Shown piece by piece: positions 39,129 to 48,584 of a stretch of DNA of 61,896 bases. The notes under the pieces were generated by a model, which was not told where the DNA came from, ran no database searches, and saw nothing but the letters and a program-made list of their open reading frames with translations. The translations under genes and the position numbers were made by a program. Source of the stretch: a virus; IMG/VR virus record IMGVR_UViG_3300030103_002748, positions 1 through 61,896 of that record; one strand, 5' to 3'. Each line of letters opens with the position of its first letter. The stretch's first letter is position 1.

Positions 39129-40669
39129 TAGAATGGTGCTTCCACTTCTTTTGACCTTAATTCTGGCGTCTTTGCACCGGACGTGTATGTCTCGAACACA
39201 GGTATGCTCCACACCCTTACAGCTTTGCCGTTTATCTTTATGACAAGAGAATCGCCATCTATATCCCGAAGGCGTTGCGCTACCTTGTGTGACTTGAAGT
39301 CAAAAAACTTATTCTTTGTAAGGTAGGCCATGAAGTCTTTTAGTCGGAAGAACGTGCGGCCCTCTTCTTCATCTGTGTATGGACGCCGTAACAGGATTTC
39401 ATCCTTGTTCTCAGCGTTCTGCATAGCGGTGCAAAACTCTTCCAATAAATCGTAAAACTGACCCGTGACACTGGCGTCTTGTGACACCTCGACAATGGCA
39501 CCATCAGTCTCAGACATTTCACCCAGCAATCCGTTGATCCGACCTTCCCATCGGTCTTTCTTAACGGACTGAGGCATGAAGTTCAGTTGCTCAACGCAAG
39601 CACGTTGAAAGGCGGTTTGATTCATTAAAGCATCGGTGTCGAGTTCAAGTGGGTGACCATTCACATCCATGAACCAGACCGGGGGTAGGCTGTTGTACTT
39701 ACGCAGGTTAGCTATGGTCGCACCCGATACTGCGCTATCGATACCGTACTTCCTGGTCTTGCAGACCTCGGCATTACAATAGTCGCAGATCGGGGCGTCA
39801 GAACACTTGTAGGCGTAGTCCTTCTTGTTGAGCTGTTTAGCTACCAGAGTGACTTCAGGAAGGGGGAGGGGTGGGTCGAAGTATTTGGTATTGTACACCA
39901 TAATCTCCGATTCCCAACTATCCGGGTACGCCTTACGTAAGTAAACGCCCACATTGAACAGACCATTGTTTCTACCGCCCTCTGATATTTTTTGACGACA
40001 GAGAGTTTGCAGGCAGGGTGGACCATCTTTGACAATGATGTTCTTTTCTTCAACGATAGTAAGTGCTAACAACTGCTCTTTGGTCTGAGCATATGTTTCG
40101 TGAAGCGCGAAAAACTCTTCAACTGTGGCGGACTGTCCATCGTCTTTAATGCCATACCGCAAACCCTCCTCGGAATCGTAGTACGGCATGTTCAAGAAGT
40201 TACCTACGTCACCTCTGTCGAGGTTCAGGCTTTTCTGTTTGGGGAATATTTCGCTGGTGCCGTAACCGAGTCCTGCGGCCACCGTCTGCAAGGTTTCCTG
40301 CATGTCTTTGGCGGACACCCAATCGGTTGTAAACAGGAAGCAGTGAGCCCCTCCTGACTTGGAGCGACACACCACTAACGGCAGTTTCAAACGCCGTATG
40401 TCCTGAATCAGCTTTGTTAGGTCTAGCGGATAGGTATCAACATCGATGCAACCCCATTTACAGTTGTTATCTTCGTTAATGGGTATGATGCCTATGGCAT
40501 CTCCTTCGCCACTAAGGTGGCCTTCCCATAAGTCGTCTGTGCGCGGAGACTTAATAACCTGCGCTTTGCCAGTGTTCTTCCCGTTTTGATTCGTTCTATC
40601 AATCCGATAAGTGCCGTAGGCACACCGCAATCCGTCAAAAATCCCCGCGAATCTCTTCGCGTTATCCAT
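39128..40669 (-). CDS. Archaeo-eukaryotic-type primase (PrimPol/TOTE-like)
   Basis: 513 residues. WGCIDVDTYPLDL carries the catalytic D-x-D; CRSKSGGAHCFLF carries the sxH motif; LNLDRGDVGNFLNMPYY is the third conserved element. Four cysteines near 290-310 (APICDYCNAEVCKTR) could bind zinc. This is an AEP-type primase rather than a TOPRIM one. No helicase domain is fused. Upstream of the SF1 helicase in the same operon. Confidence 0.82.
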   Translation of the reverse strand: MDNAKRFAGIFDGLRCAYGTYRIDRTNQNGKNTGKAQVIKSPRTDDLWEGHLSGEGDAIGIIPINEDNNCKWGCIDVDTYPLDLTKLIQDIRRLKLPLVVCRSKSGGAHCFLFTTDWVSAKDMQETLQTVAAGLGYGTSEIFPKQKSLNLDRGDVGNFLNMPYYDSEEGLRYGIKDDGQSATVEEFFALHETYAQTKEQLLALTIVEEKNIIVKDGPPCLQTLCRQKISEGGRNNGLFNVGVYLRKAYPDSWESEIMVYNTKYFDPPLPLPEVTLVAKQLNKKDYAYKCSDAPICDYCNAEVCKTRKYGIDSAVSGATIANLRKYNSLPPVWFMDVNGHPLELDTDALMNQTAFQRACVEQLNFMPQSVKKDRWEGRINGLLGEMSETDGAIVEVSQDASVTGQFYDLLEEFCTAMQNAENKDEILLRRPYTDEEEGRTFFRLKDFMAYLTKNKFFDFKSHKVAQRLRDIDGDSLVIKINGKAVRVWSIPVFETYTSGAKTPELRSKEVEAPF

Positions 40670-40707
40670 ATTATTTTCCGGGGAAAGGGGGCACTAGGCC
40701 CCCTTGG

Positions 40708-41481
40708 TTAGAACGGAATGTCATCAGTATTGACGTCTGCCGACTCATCCTGATGCTTGACGTTGACCTCACCAGCCAGGATAGACGTGGCAAACGCCTT
40801 GGCTGACTGGTAGATGTTAGCGTCCTCTACGGGGCCGTTCAGGCTGATCTCCCAGCCGTGCCACGAGCCCTTCGAGTTTTCCTCAGACACCGTCTTGAGG
40901 GCATACACGTGCGAGAAACGCGGTGGTGTAAACATACCGTTCTTACCCTGCATTGTGCGGGACTGAACCATAGAGTTCCACTTGCGGGATTTCTTGAGCT
41001 GCGTGGACTTCATCGCAATCAACGCGGTTTCCATAGTGCCGTCTTTACCAATGATGACGACAAAATGCTGATGGGTCTCTTCAAGGTACGAGCCTTGGCC
41101 GTCAACCACATACTCGCGGTTATCCTCTGAGCTGCGCTCAGTCTTGGGCCGTTGGTCGTCTGGCGTGAAGATGTTGATAGGCGCTCCGGTGCCAGTGCCT
41201 CGGGGAGCCCACTCAATGTAACGGCGCTGGTAGACACAGGGCACCACACTGATGCCTTCTTTGCCTTTCCAGACCTGACCAGTCACGGTGTTGTAGATGT
41301 CGCCAGCTTTGGCGTCGTCCAGGTCATCAAGGATGGGGTCCTGACGGGACAACACCTTGAGGAAGGGCAGTGCCACATCTTCCTGACCTAGTTGGCCAAG
41401 GCCGATACCGGCATCTTCTTCAAACACAGACGCATCAAACGCCACGACGTTGCTTTCTTTCTTTTCTGCTACTTTACTCAT
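40708..41481 (-). CDS. Single-stranded DNA-binding protein-like
   Basis: 257 residues. The core pattern VALPFLKVLSRQDPILDD, VTGQVWKGKEGISVVPCVYQ, and RYIEWAPRGTG is found in many marine phage genomes next to primase. The chain ends in TDDIPF, the acidic tip characteristic of bacterial SSB proteins that recruits partners. Operon position between primase and the 191-residue gene supports a replication role. Confidence 0.7.
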   Translation of the reverse strand: MSKVAEKKESNVVAFDASVFEEDAGIGLGQLGQEDVALPFLKVLSRQDPILDDLDDAKAGDIYNTVTGQVWKGKEGISVVPCVYQRRYIEWAPRGTGTGAPINIFTPDDQRPKTERSSEDNREYVVDGQGSYLEETHQHFVVIIGKDGTMETALIAMKSTQLKKSRKWNSMVQSRTMQGKNGMFTPPRFSHVYALKTVSEENSKGSWHGWEISLNGPVEDANIYQSAKAFATSILAGEVNVKHQDESADVNTDDIPF

Positions 41482-42056
41482 TATCTCGTTCCTTTCTTGA
41501 TAGTTGCGCGTTGGCCCACGTATGCACCGAATAGGTCCATAGGAAATTCTTCACCGTTCTCAACACGCTCCTTGACAAAAGCCTTGAGTGTGCTGGGATG
41601 AACTTCTTCTTTCTGGGAGGCAGGGACACCGGCGTCATGCGCGACCTTGATAAAGGTCTCAGCCTTCTTGTCTTCACCGCGACCGAATACACAAGCGACG
41701 GTGTTCTTAATAATGTCGTCAAAGCCATTGGTTCTTAGCCAGCCAAAAGCCGCATCGCGGTTGTCTACCTTGATGTGCGCTCCATAGGTCGGCTTGAGTT
41801 CAATCTTGCTGCCGTCGTCCAGTTCGAACTTGGCCAGACCGATCTCATGCAACAGTGCCGGTAGGTCCTCGTCGGTCAGCTTGAGGAGCTTTTTCTTCTC
41901 CTCTTTGACACGATCTTCGAGACCAGACACCAATGTGGATTGTGCTTCGACAGCACGAGCCATCTCGGCAATAGTTTTCAAGCCTTCAGTGTTGATGCTG
42001 TGCAACTCGGAGGTCTCGGCTTGATCGGCCTCCATCTCAGCAAATAGATCATTCAT
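41481..42056 (-). CDS. Replication-operon coiled-coil protein, unknown
   Basis: 191 residues. The first 90 residues are acidic and coiled-coil (LVSGLEDRVKEEKKKLLKLT). The rest is globular with FELDDGSKIELKPTYGAHI and RDAAFGWLRTNGFDDIIKNT. Similar proteins accompany SSB-like genes in marine phages; no function is known. First gene of the leftward replication operon; its stop abuts the SSB start. Confidence 0.6.
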   Translation of the reverse strand: MNDLFAEMEADQAETSELHSINTEGLKTIAEMARAVEAQSTLVSGLEDRVKEEKKKLLKLTDEDLPALLHEIGLAKFELDDGSKIELKPTYGAHIKVDNRDAAFGWLRTNGFDDIIKNTVACVFGRGEDKKAETFIKVAHDAGVPASQKEEVHPSTLKAFVKERVENGEEFPMDLFGAYVGQRATIKKGTR

Positions 42057-42083
42057 ATGTCATCCTCGTGGTTAAAGTGTCGT

Positions 42084-42131
42084 TTGAACACTTGAGCCAC
42101 ACATGATAATCATATAAACTCGTATATGCAA
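42084..42131. promoter_or_regulatory. Divergent promoter region of replication operon and SNF2 helicase
   Basis: Leftward: TTGCAT (42126-42131), N17, TATCAT (42103-42108), a good sigma70 match. Rightward: TTGAAC (42084-42089), N15, GATAAT (42105-42110), weaker. The two -10s overlap. Dyads ATGAT-A-ATCAT (42103-42113) and CATATA-N6-TATATG (42111-42128) could be operators. Confidence 0.5.
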
Positions 42132-42133
42132 CT

Positions 42134-43582
42134 ATGAATTACAAATTTAAAACAGAACCGTATCAACATCAGCACGACATCTGGGAAAAGTCGTGGAGGG
42201 CCGAATATTATGCCCTCTTTCTGGAGATGGGTACAGGCAAATCAAAGATCGCTATCGACACGATGGGGGCGCTGTACCAGGCCGGTGAAATAGACACCGC
42301 GCTTTTGATTGCCCCCAAAGGTGTATTTGACAACTGGGTCCGCAAAGAAGTTCCCACACACCTGCCGGATGACATTGAATGTCGCATCGTGCGTTGGCAG
42401 CCCAACTTTACGCAGAAATTCACAAACGAAATTAAAGATGTGGCGATACGCGGCGAATCTAAGGCGCTGCATATCCTGGTCATGAACATTGAAGCGTTGT
42501 CTACAAAGAAGGGAGCGCAGAGCGCGTACCGGTTTCTACAGCGCAATCCCAACAACTTTTGCCTGATAGATGAGTCCACGACCATTAAGAACCGTCAGGC
42601 CAGTCGCACGAAAAACGTCATGGCTTTGACGGGGGTGTCAAAATACCGGCGCATACTAACAGGCAGTCCGATCACCAAAAGTCCTATGGATTTATACAGC
42701 CAGTGTGACTTTTTGCACAGCGACGCTCTGGGTTTTAAAAGTTTTTACAGTTTTCAGGGTCGGTATGCGGTGATACAGCGCCGGTCTATGGGACATCGCA
42801 GCTTTCAACATATTGTTGGATACCGTAAGCTGGACGAGTTGACTCAAAAGTTAAACGGCTTTTCTACCCGAGTCCTAAAATGTGAGTGTCTGGACCTGCC
42901 TGACAAAGTGTACACACAGCGTGAAGTACCGCTGACCACAGAGCAGAAGAAAGTCTACAACCAAATGAAGGAAATGGCCCTAGCCCAGGTAGAATCCGGG
43001 GAGTTGGCCACCACTCAAAGTGTCCTGACCCAGCTAATGCGCTTGCAGCAGATAGCCTGCGGATCATTACGCACCGATGACGGTGAGATACAAGATATTA
43101 AAAACAACCGAATGACTGAGCTGTTGGCCGTGGTCGAAGAAGTGCCCGAAAAGGCCATAATATGGGCTACCTTTACACAGGACATTCTGAACATACAGGA
43201 GGCCCTGACCAAGGCATATGGTGAGGATTCTGTGGCAATTTACTACGGTGACACGCCCCAGGACGAACGCCAGGCCATTGTTGAGCGGTTCCAGGACCCG
43301 GACTCGCCACTGCGTTTCTTTGTGGGACAGCCCAGAACTGGGGGATACGGCATCACTCTGACGGCTGCCAACACGATGATCTACTACTCTAACAGCTATG
43401 ACCTGGAGATACGGTTGCAGTCTGAGGACCGGGCTCATCGGATTGGGCAGGACAGGTCGGTGACTTATGTAGACCTGGTATCGCCTGACACTATTGACGA
43501 AGTCATCTTACGAGCCCTGCGTAACAAGATAAACCTTGCCAGCACGGTGCTAGGAGAGGACCCCAAGGAATGGTTACGTTAG
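42134..43582 (+). CDS. SNF2-type DEAD-like DNA helicase/translocase
   Basis: 482 residues. Walker A LEMGTGKSK (about 31-38), motif II LIDESTTIKN (DEST in place of DEAH), motif III ILTGSPITKSPMDLY, and C-terminal motifs RTGGYGITLTAANTM and QSEDRAHRIGQDR. A double-strand DNA translocase or annealing helicase is expected, perhaps for recombination or replication restart. The only large plus-strand gene. Its stop codon overlaps the stop of the convergent gene at 43579 without a terminator between. Confidence 0.9.
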   Translation: MNYKFKTEPYQHQHDIWEKSWRAEYYALFLEMGTGKSKIAIDTMGALYQAGEIDTALLIAPKGVFDNWVRKEVPTHLPDDIECRIVRWQPNFTQKFTNEIKDVAIRGESKALHILVMNIEALSTKKGAQSAYRFLQRNPNNFCLIDESTTIKNRQASRTKNVMALTGVSKYRRILTGSPITKSPMDLYSQCDFLHSDALGFKSFYSFQGRYAVIQRRSMGHRSFQHIVGYRKLDELTQKLNGFSTRVLKCECLDLPDKVYTQREVPLTTEQKKVYNQMKEMALAQVESGELATTQSVLTQLMRLQQIACGSLRTDDGEIQDIKNNRMTELLAVVEEVPEKAIIWATFTQDILNIQEALTKAYGEDSVAIYYGDTPQDERQAIVERFQDPDSPLRFFVGQPRTGGYGITLTAANTMIYYSNSYDLEIRLQSEDRAHRIGQDRSVTYVDLVSPDTIDEVILRALRNKINLASTVLGEDPKEWLR

Positions 43583-44574
43583 TTGAAAAGTCTGTCTAAG
43601 ACAGCTTGGAGGATTCGGTCATTGAAGAGGGGTTTCTTTTCTTGCTCGGGCTCTTCAGGTTTTTCAGGCGGAAGAGATCGAATGGGCATTCGAAGGTTGT
43701 ATCTTTCTAGACGTTCGGGAGTAAGGAACTCTCGCAGACCTTTATCGATGGTCTCCAAGTCCTCTACAAACTCAGAATGAAGCTCTTTCTTAGTCCTTAT
43801 GCCAAGTTGCCGGTCATTATAACGGTAATAAGACCCGTCATCGTAAGCCTCCTCTGGCGATTCTCCACGCGGGCTTGCGGCTAATCGACCTATAGTGTAG
43901 GCCAAGTCTTCGTTATAGCTGCTGCGTTTTAAAGGTTTTTCTATAATGTCAGCATCTTTTTCGCTTAAATTTTCTTTTGCCCAGTCGGCAAAGTCACGAT
44001 ACATTGCAGAGTTGAAGCCTCTATGAACAAACTCGTGCGTCAAAGCCGCCGCTTCACCCGGTCTTTTTAGGCCAGGACTGACGGGTTTGCCAAAGACAAT
44101 ATCTTTAGAATCCTCTGCAACAGCCGAGTCTGCGTATTGTTGTAGGAATATTTCTCCTGGGCGTAATGGTTCTAAACCTCGGTCAATTAAAACTTGACTG
44201 TAAGTTGGAAACCCTCCCTGCTCATTTAAGGCAAAGCCCTGCTTATCTACTTGACCCACGCCCTCTCTTCTATATAGCGCCTCCCTGTTTGGATCATACA
44301 TTGATCCAGGTACGACAGTTACGTTTTTAAACCTAGCGCCCCCATCACGACTTTGACCCAAATAGGGCAAAAGACCGAATATCCCTCCTGGTGCGACATT
44401 CTGGTTAAGTCGATTATAGATGTCTGCCATCATCTCTTGATCGGCAAACTGTTCGTAGGCTTGGCGAGCCAGTTCTAGCTCCTCTGACGTGGCCATGCTT
44501 TGAACTCCGCTAGGAGCCCTTTGTGCGGTGACAACCATCTCAAACGAAGGGGATGATCTTTCTTGCTTATCCAC
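43579..44574 (-). CDS. HExxH metallopeptidase-like virion protein
   Basis: 331 residues. ALTHEFVHRGF contains HExxH (His180, Glu181, His184). The region before it (RPGEIFLQQYADSAV) and the charged C-terminus show no other domain. It follows directly after the 1337-residue putative internal protein with an 8-base overlap, so it is probably a virion or assembly peptidase. Activity is not proven from sequence. Confidence 0.6.
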   Translation of the reverse strand: MDKQERSSPSFEMVVTAQRAPSGVQSMATSEELELARQAYEQFADQEMMADIYNRLNQNVAPGGIFGLLPYLGQSRDGGARFKNVTVVPGSMYDPNREALYRREGVGQVDKQGFALNEQGGFPTYSQVLIDRGLEPLRPGEIFLQQYADSAVAEDSKDIVFGKPVSPGLKRPGEAAALTHEFVHRGFNSAMYRDFADWAKENLSEKDADIIEKPLKRSSYNEDLAYTIGRLAASPRGESPEEAYDDGSYYRYNDRQLGIRTKKELHSEFVEDLETIDKGLREFLTPERLERYNLRMPIRSLPPEKPEEPEQEKKPLFNDRILQAVLDRLFN

Positions 44575-47500
44575 GTAGAGAGCCTATGCCCTGCTGCGAT
44601 CTAATCACGTCGCTAGTAACGTCAAACGGAAAAGCCGCAGCAAACTGCTGACGATTGACCCGTGACGCCTGAGCCGTGGGTGCTGGCGTTTGAAACGTTG
44701 GCGCTGGAGCCTGAGCCACGGGGGGTGGTGCGACTTGTGGCGCACTGGCTTGCGGGGGTACAGGTCGCTGTGTGGCAAAAGGGCTGTCGCTAGTCTGTCT
44801 ACCTCGCGTTCTAATGGCCTCTCGACGTTGCTGTATCTGTTCTTCACTACGTCCGTAGTAACGGTCAGCAAAATCTCTGAATTCAGTGCCCACGGGCACT
44901 AGGCCACCGCCAAGTAAAAAAGTATACATACGCTGTAGTTGAGGGCGAGGAAGCTTGTCACCGGGCTTGTAGGTTCTGCTCAACTCCAAAATATCTGCCA
45001 TCACTTTCGGTTCTTTTAGCATCTGAGTCATCAGAGTTTGAGTCATTAGTTGAGGGTTTCTACTCAATATTTCTCTAGCTACGCTGGCACCAAGAGCAGA
45101 CGTGATAAGCGAACCTTGACCACCAACAATGCCTGCCCTGGCTAATAAGCCGTACATTTTTGAAGCTATGCCTGCACCGAATATACCGACACCAGCTTCT
45201 TCTAACTTACGTTTTATGTCGCTTCCGAGGTCCTTATCAACCTGTGCCGCATTTTTTGGATCAAGCTCTACACCCCTTGCTGGTGCAAGAGATGCATCTA
45301 TCTTATCCATCTGTCGAAGGACTGCATTGATTTGACCAATCTGACGGTTACCCTCTTCCAACACGTCAGTTTCGGACAAAATGTCTAGAATAGAATCTCT
45401 CTGTCCTGGGACCATCGGGTCATTCAAATATTGAAGCATTATCTTCAAATTAAATGGTTGAAGATTGGTTTGAGGGTCTAACGGAGAAAAACCACCTGAA
45501 AGCGTGTAAGCGTGATTTAAAACAACGTCTATCAAACCCTGTTTGACTTGAGCATCACCCGATTCTGCGGCAGCCGTGGCTATGTTTCTAAAGTCTCTTA
45601 CCGGGTTAGCCCTGCCTGTAATTCGGTCCTGCCCTGGCGTACCCAACATTCTGTGAATACCTTCAATGGGGTTATCCATTCGGTCTTGAAAGAATTCAAC
45701 AAAGCGATCTGAGCGAGCAATTTCTTTATTTAGATTTCCCTCTCGGTTTTGCATGTTTCGGTAAATGCGATCAAGAGAGTTAACATCTTGTAAGTCATTA
45801 CGAAGCGTTGGGAAATACTGTGTTAAGACGTTGTCCACAGCCGGATCGTTAAGGAATCGATTAAAGCCATCCTGCGCTTCTATCCTTTGTAAAGGCATCT
45901 CTCTTCCAGGGTTATCTGGATCGGGAATCATCACAAAGTTTCCAGAAGCGTCTTGTACATCGACTTTCCTGAAATAACGAGGGTTATCTAACAGCCCCTT
46001 CAACACACGGTCTTGTGTTGCTCGCAGTAAAGGCTCGCCGCTTTGTAAGTTGTCTTGCATTTCTGTGAGTTGAGCGGCGTCTAATACGTTACTTGCCGCA
46101 GCGAACTCATTGGCCGCAGACAAAGCGCCATCTAAATCCGCACTTACGTTAACTCCACTTGCGCTGTCGTAATTCATCAAGAAATTTGCAGCGTCATCCA
46201 TTTGTCTTAAACGAAGAAGCGTTGTATCACCCAAGTTGTCAAACAGCGCGTAACCGGCTAACTCTGGAGCTATGTCCCTACGCATTTGTCCAGTGAAGGC
46301 TTGAGAAAAAACGTTGTTTACTTCGTCTTCAAAAGCTAAATAGTTGTCAAAGTAAACTTGAAATTGACCACCGGGAGATGTTTTTCTAAAGGCTAAGGAA
46401 GAGCTTGCCGGAGCTTCACGCCCAGCAAAGGCTAAACTGTTTTTTACGCCCGTCTCAATTTCATTTAAAAGCCCCAACAGGTTTTGATTGCCCTTTGCCA
46501 TAGCGTTGCGTTTCGACTGCCCAATGACATCGAGCATGTTTAACAGCTCACCTGTGGTTACACTTTCTTGTCCTTCGGTAGGTTCACCAACAGTTTTTTC
46601 AGCCGCTCTCTCTACGGTTCTACTGCTCTTGAGATCGTTAAGCTCTATTTCTAATCTACGAAGGTCATCAGCAAACGCTGCCTGTTGTTCTCGATAAGCT
46701 CTTGTTCTTCGGTCTCCTGGAGCATTAGCTGCTTCTTCTCGCTTACGAGCGATTTGTCGTTCTTTATTTCGAACATCTATTTCAAAAAGTTCTTGCCGGG
46801 AAGGCAACTCGGGCACGTCAGAAGCATCTGGCGGGTTGACGTAGTCGTTAAACTCTCGAAGAACTTTGTCTAAGCTAACTAAGTCGCTACCATAACTGAG
46901 CCTGGGCCGTTCGCCGCGAATGGAGAGTTCTTGGCCAATACGGTTATAAACGTCGATCAAGCCCTCGGGTCCTATTGGCTCATCATCAACACTAGGGACC
47001 ACCAAAGCGGCTTGTGAAACGGACATATTTTTAGGTATTAAATCTCGCAAAACTCGACTTTGTCTGCGAATGTCCCCGTATACGCCACCCTGACCGTCTT
47101 CGCCAAAGAAGATATTGTAGAGCTGTCGCTTTTCATCAAAAGCCTCTCCGCCCGTTAATGCGTTTTGTCGGGCTCGATCAAATGCTTCGTAAGCGCCTTC
47201 GACTACGTTGTTTATCTCAGCTCTAAAGTTTTGATCACGCAAGTCAGCGTACATGGCCAAAGACTCGGGCGTGTCAAACTCTATTAAATCAGCTAAAAAC
47301 TGGTTAAGAACATTTCTGGCGTTTTGCTGTTGCTCGGCAATCGCCGCATCAGGAGAAAACTCTTGACCTCTTTGTGAGCCAAACCGCCCTGTTTGACGTT
47401 GAGCCCCTAACCCTTCTAGGTAGTAAAGGATTGGAACGCCCGTCTGTAACGCGGCGGTTCGATCTTCAAACGGAATCCCCGCTTGGTTCATCAAAGCTAT

Positions 47501-48580
47501 GTATTCTTTATTGTCTTCACCACGCAGGAACCGAATGATTTTTTCTGGGTCCTCTCCAGCTTTTTCTAAAATCTCTGCCATTCGACGCCCGACGTTCATC
47601 ATGCGCCTATCCAGAGAAATGTTTTCCATCAAACTTTGAACGCCAGGAACTTTGTTGTAGATAAACCGTCCTGTTCGAGACACGGGGTCCAACATTACAG
47701 CGGCTGTTTCGGCCAGTAAATCCGCAGCTACGTTAGCACCACCCCGCTCTCCGGGCTGAAACTGTTCCATCCCGTAACCAGCGGCTGCCGCTGTAAATAC
47801 ATCTTTACCTTCACTTAAAACAAAGCCAAGAGGGTTGCTTCTTGCGGACTCAAGCCCCTGTTCTATGACATTTTCGCCTCTTCTTAAAAGGTTAGAGGTT
47901 GGTGTAGCAAAGGGCATTCGCCTTAGATTGTTTCCAATAAAGTCCGCGCCGAGGGTAATCGAACCTTTAGTGGCCAGCCAGGGCACTTGAAAGCCAGGGA
48001 CAGAGCCACCAAATATTTGACCGGAAACCGCTAGTCCAGATTTGTTGGCATAGGGTAGCTCTAACTCAGGGGCCATCATGCGGCGGTACGCATCACCGGT
48101 CAGATAACTCAGTAATCCAGCCCCTATGGCGGGAGCAAGGCCGTATGGTCCTGCCGACGTGAATGCGGCTATTGCAGGAGCCGTGGCCGTTGCTTCGATG
48201 GCAGCTTGCTCCATGAACTGTTGAAAGGGCCCTACGTTACGAACGTTGGCAAACCTTTCTAATATTTGCTGATCAGCAAGGCCGTCTCTTTTCATAGCAT
48301 CGTAAAAACCACTGGGAAGTCTCTGGTAATTACCTTCGGCGTCCTGGTATTTATACAGGTCCTGAACAACCGTTTTGGTAAGGAACGGTAAATCCATCCC
48401 CATTCCTACCGCCTTGTCCACATCTATGTTGATTTTGTTGAAATCTTGAATGGGACTAAGATTAGTCGGGACATCCCTCGTTTCAGGAATAGTCAAAGAC
48501 TGCGCCTGCTGACTAATTAAAACGTCATCAGTGGGTCTTTCTTCTTCTTCAACTATTGTAAGAGGTGGTTGATCAGCCAT
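44567..48580 (-). CDS. Giant putative internal virion protein, 1337 residues
   Basis: Largest gene of the window. Residues 120-170 are hydrophobic and Ala/Gly-rich (PAIAAFTSAGPYGLAPAIGA). Most of the rest is helical and charged, with a long coiled coil near 610-670 (EIDVRNKERQIARKREEAAN). Another Gly/Ala-rich hydrophobic segment lies near 1150 (GVGIFGAGIASKMYGLLARA), and the end is Pro/Ala-rich. The size and composition fit ejection or internal core proteins of podoviruses. No enzymatic motif recognised. Confidence 0.6.
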   Translation of the reverse strand: MADQPPLTIVEEEERPTDDVLISQQAQSLTIPETRDVPTNLSPIQDFNKINIDVDKAVGMGMDLPFLTKTVVQDLYKYQDAEGNYQRLPSGFYDAMKRDGLADQQILERFANVRNVGPFQQFMEQAAIEATATAPAIAAFTSAGPYGLAPAIGAGLLSYLTGDAYRRMMAPELELPYANKSGLAVSGQIFGGSVPGFQVPWLATKGSITLGADFIGNNLRRMPFATPTSNLLRRGENVIEQGLESARSNPLGFVLSEGKDVFTAAAAGYGMEQFQPGERGGANVAADLLAETAAVMLDPVSRTGRFIYNKVPGVQSLMENISLDRRMMNVGRRMAEILEKAGEDPEKIIRFLRGEDNKEYIALMNQAGIPFEDRTAALQTGVPILYYLEGLGAQRQTGRFGSQRGQEFSPDAAIAEQQQNARNVLNQFLADLIEFDTPESLAMYADLRDQNFRAEINNVVEGAYEAFDRARQNALTGGEAFDEKRQLYNIFFGEDGQGGVYGDIRRQSRVLRDLIPKNMSVSQAALVVPSVDDEPIGPEGLIDVYNRIGQELSIRGERPRLSYGSDLVSLDKVLREFNDYVNPPDASDVPELPSRQELFEIDVRNKERQIARKREEAANAPGDRRTRAYREQQAAFADDLRRLEIELNDLKSSRTVERAAEKTVGEPTEGQESVTTGELLNMLDVIGQSKRNAMAKGNQNLLGLLNEIETGVKNSLAFAGREAPASSSLAFRKTSPGGQFQVYFDNYLAFEDEVNNVFSQAFTGQMRRDIAPELAGYALFDNLGDTTLLRLRQMDDAANFLMNYDSASGVNVSADLDGALSAANEFAAASNVLDAAQLTEMQDNLQSGEPLLRATQDRVLKGLLDNPRYFRKVDVQDASGNFVMIPDPDNPGREMPLQRIEAQDGFNRFLNDPAVDNVLTQYFPTLRNDLQDVNSLDRIYRNMQNREGNLNKEIARSDRFVEFFQDRMDNPIEGIHRMLGTPGQDRITGRANPVRDFRNIATAAAESGDAQVKQGLIDVVLNHAYTLSGGFSPLDPQTNLQPFNLKIMLQYLNDPMVPGQRDSILDILSETDVLEEGNRQIGQINAVLRQMDKIDASLAPARGVELDPKNAAQVDKDLGSDIKRKLEEAGVGIFGAGIASKMYGLLARAGIVGGQGSLITSALGASVAREILSRNPQLMTQTLMTQMLKEPKVMADILELSRTYKPGDKLPRPQLQRMYTFLLGGGLVPVGTEFRDFADRYYGRSEEQIQQRREAIRTRGRQTSDSPFATQRPVPPQASAPQVAPPPVAQAPAPTFQTPAPTAQASRVNRQQFAAAFPFDVTSDVIRSQQGIGSLRG

Positions 48581-48584
48581 TTGG

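Noticed and set aside
31437-42056. Integrase, excisionase or classical repressor
   Set aside because: None of the proteins in the window carries a tyrosine or serine recombinase motif or a full-length repressor domain; only the 51-residue HTH and the ribbon-helix-helix-like protein are present.
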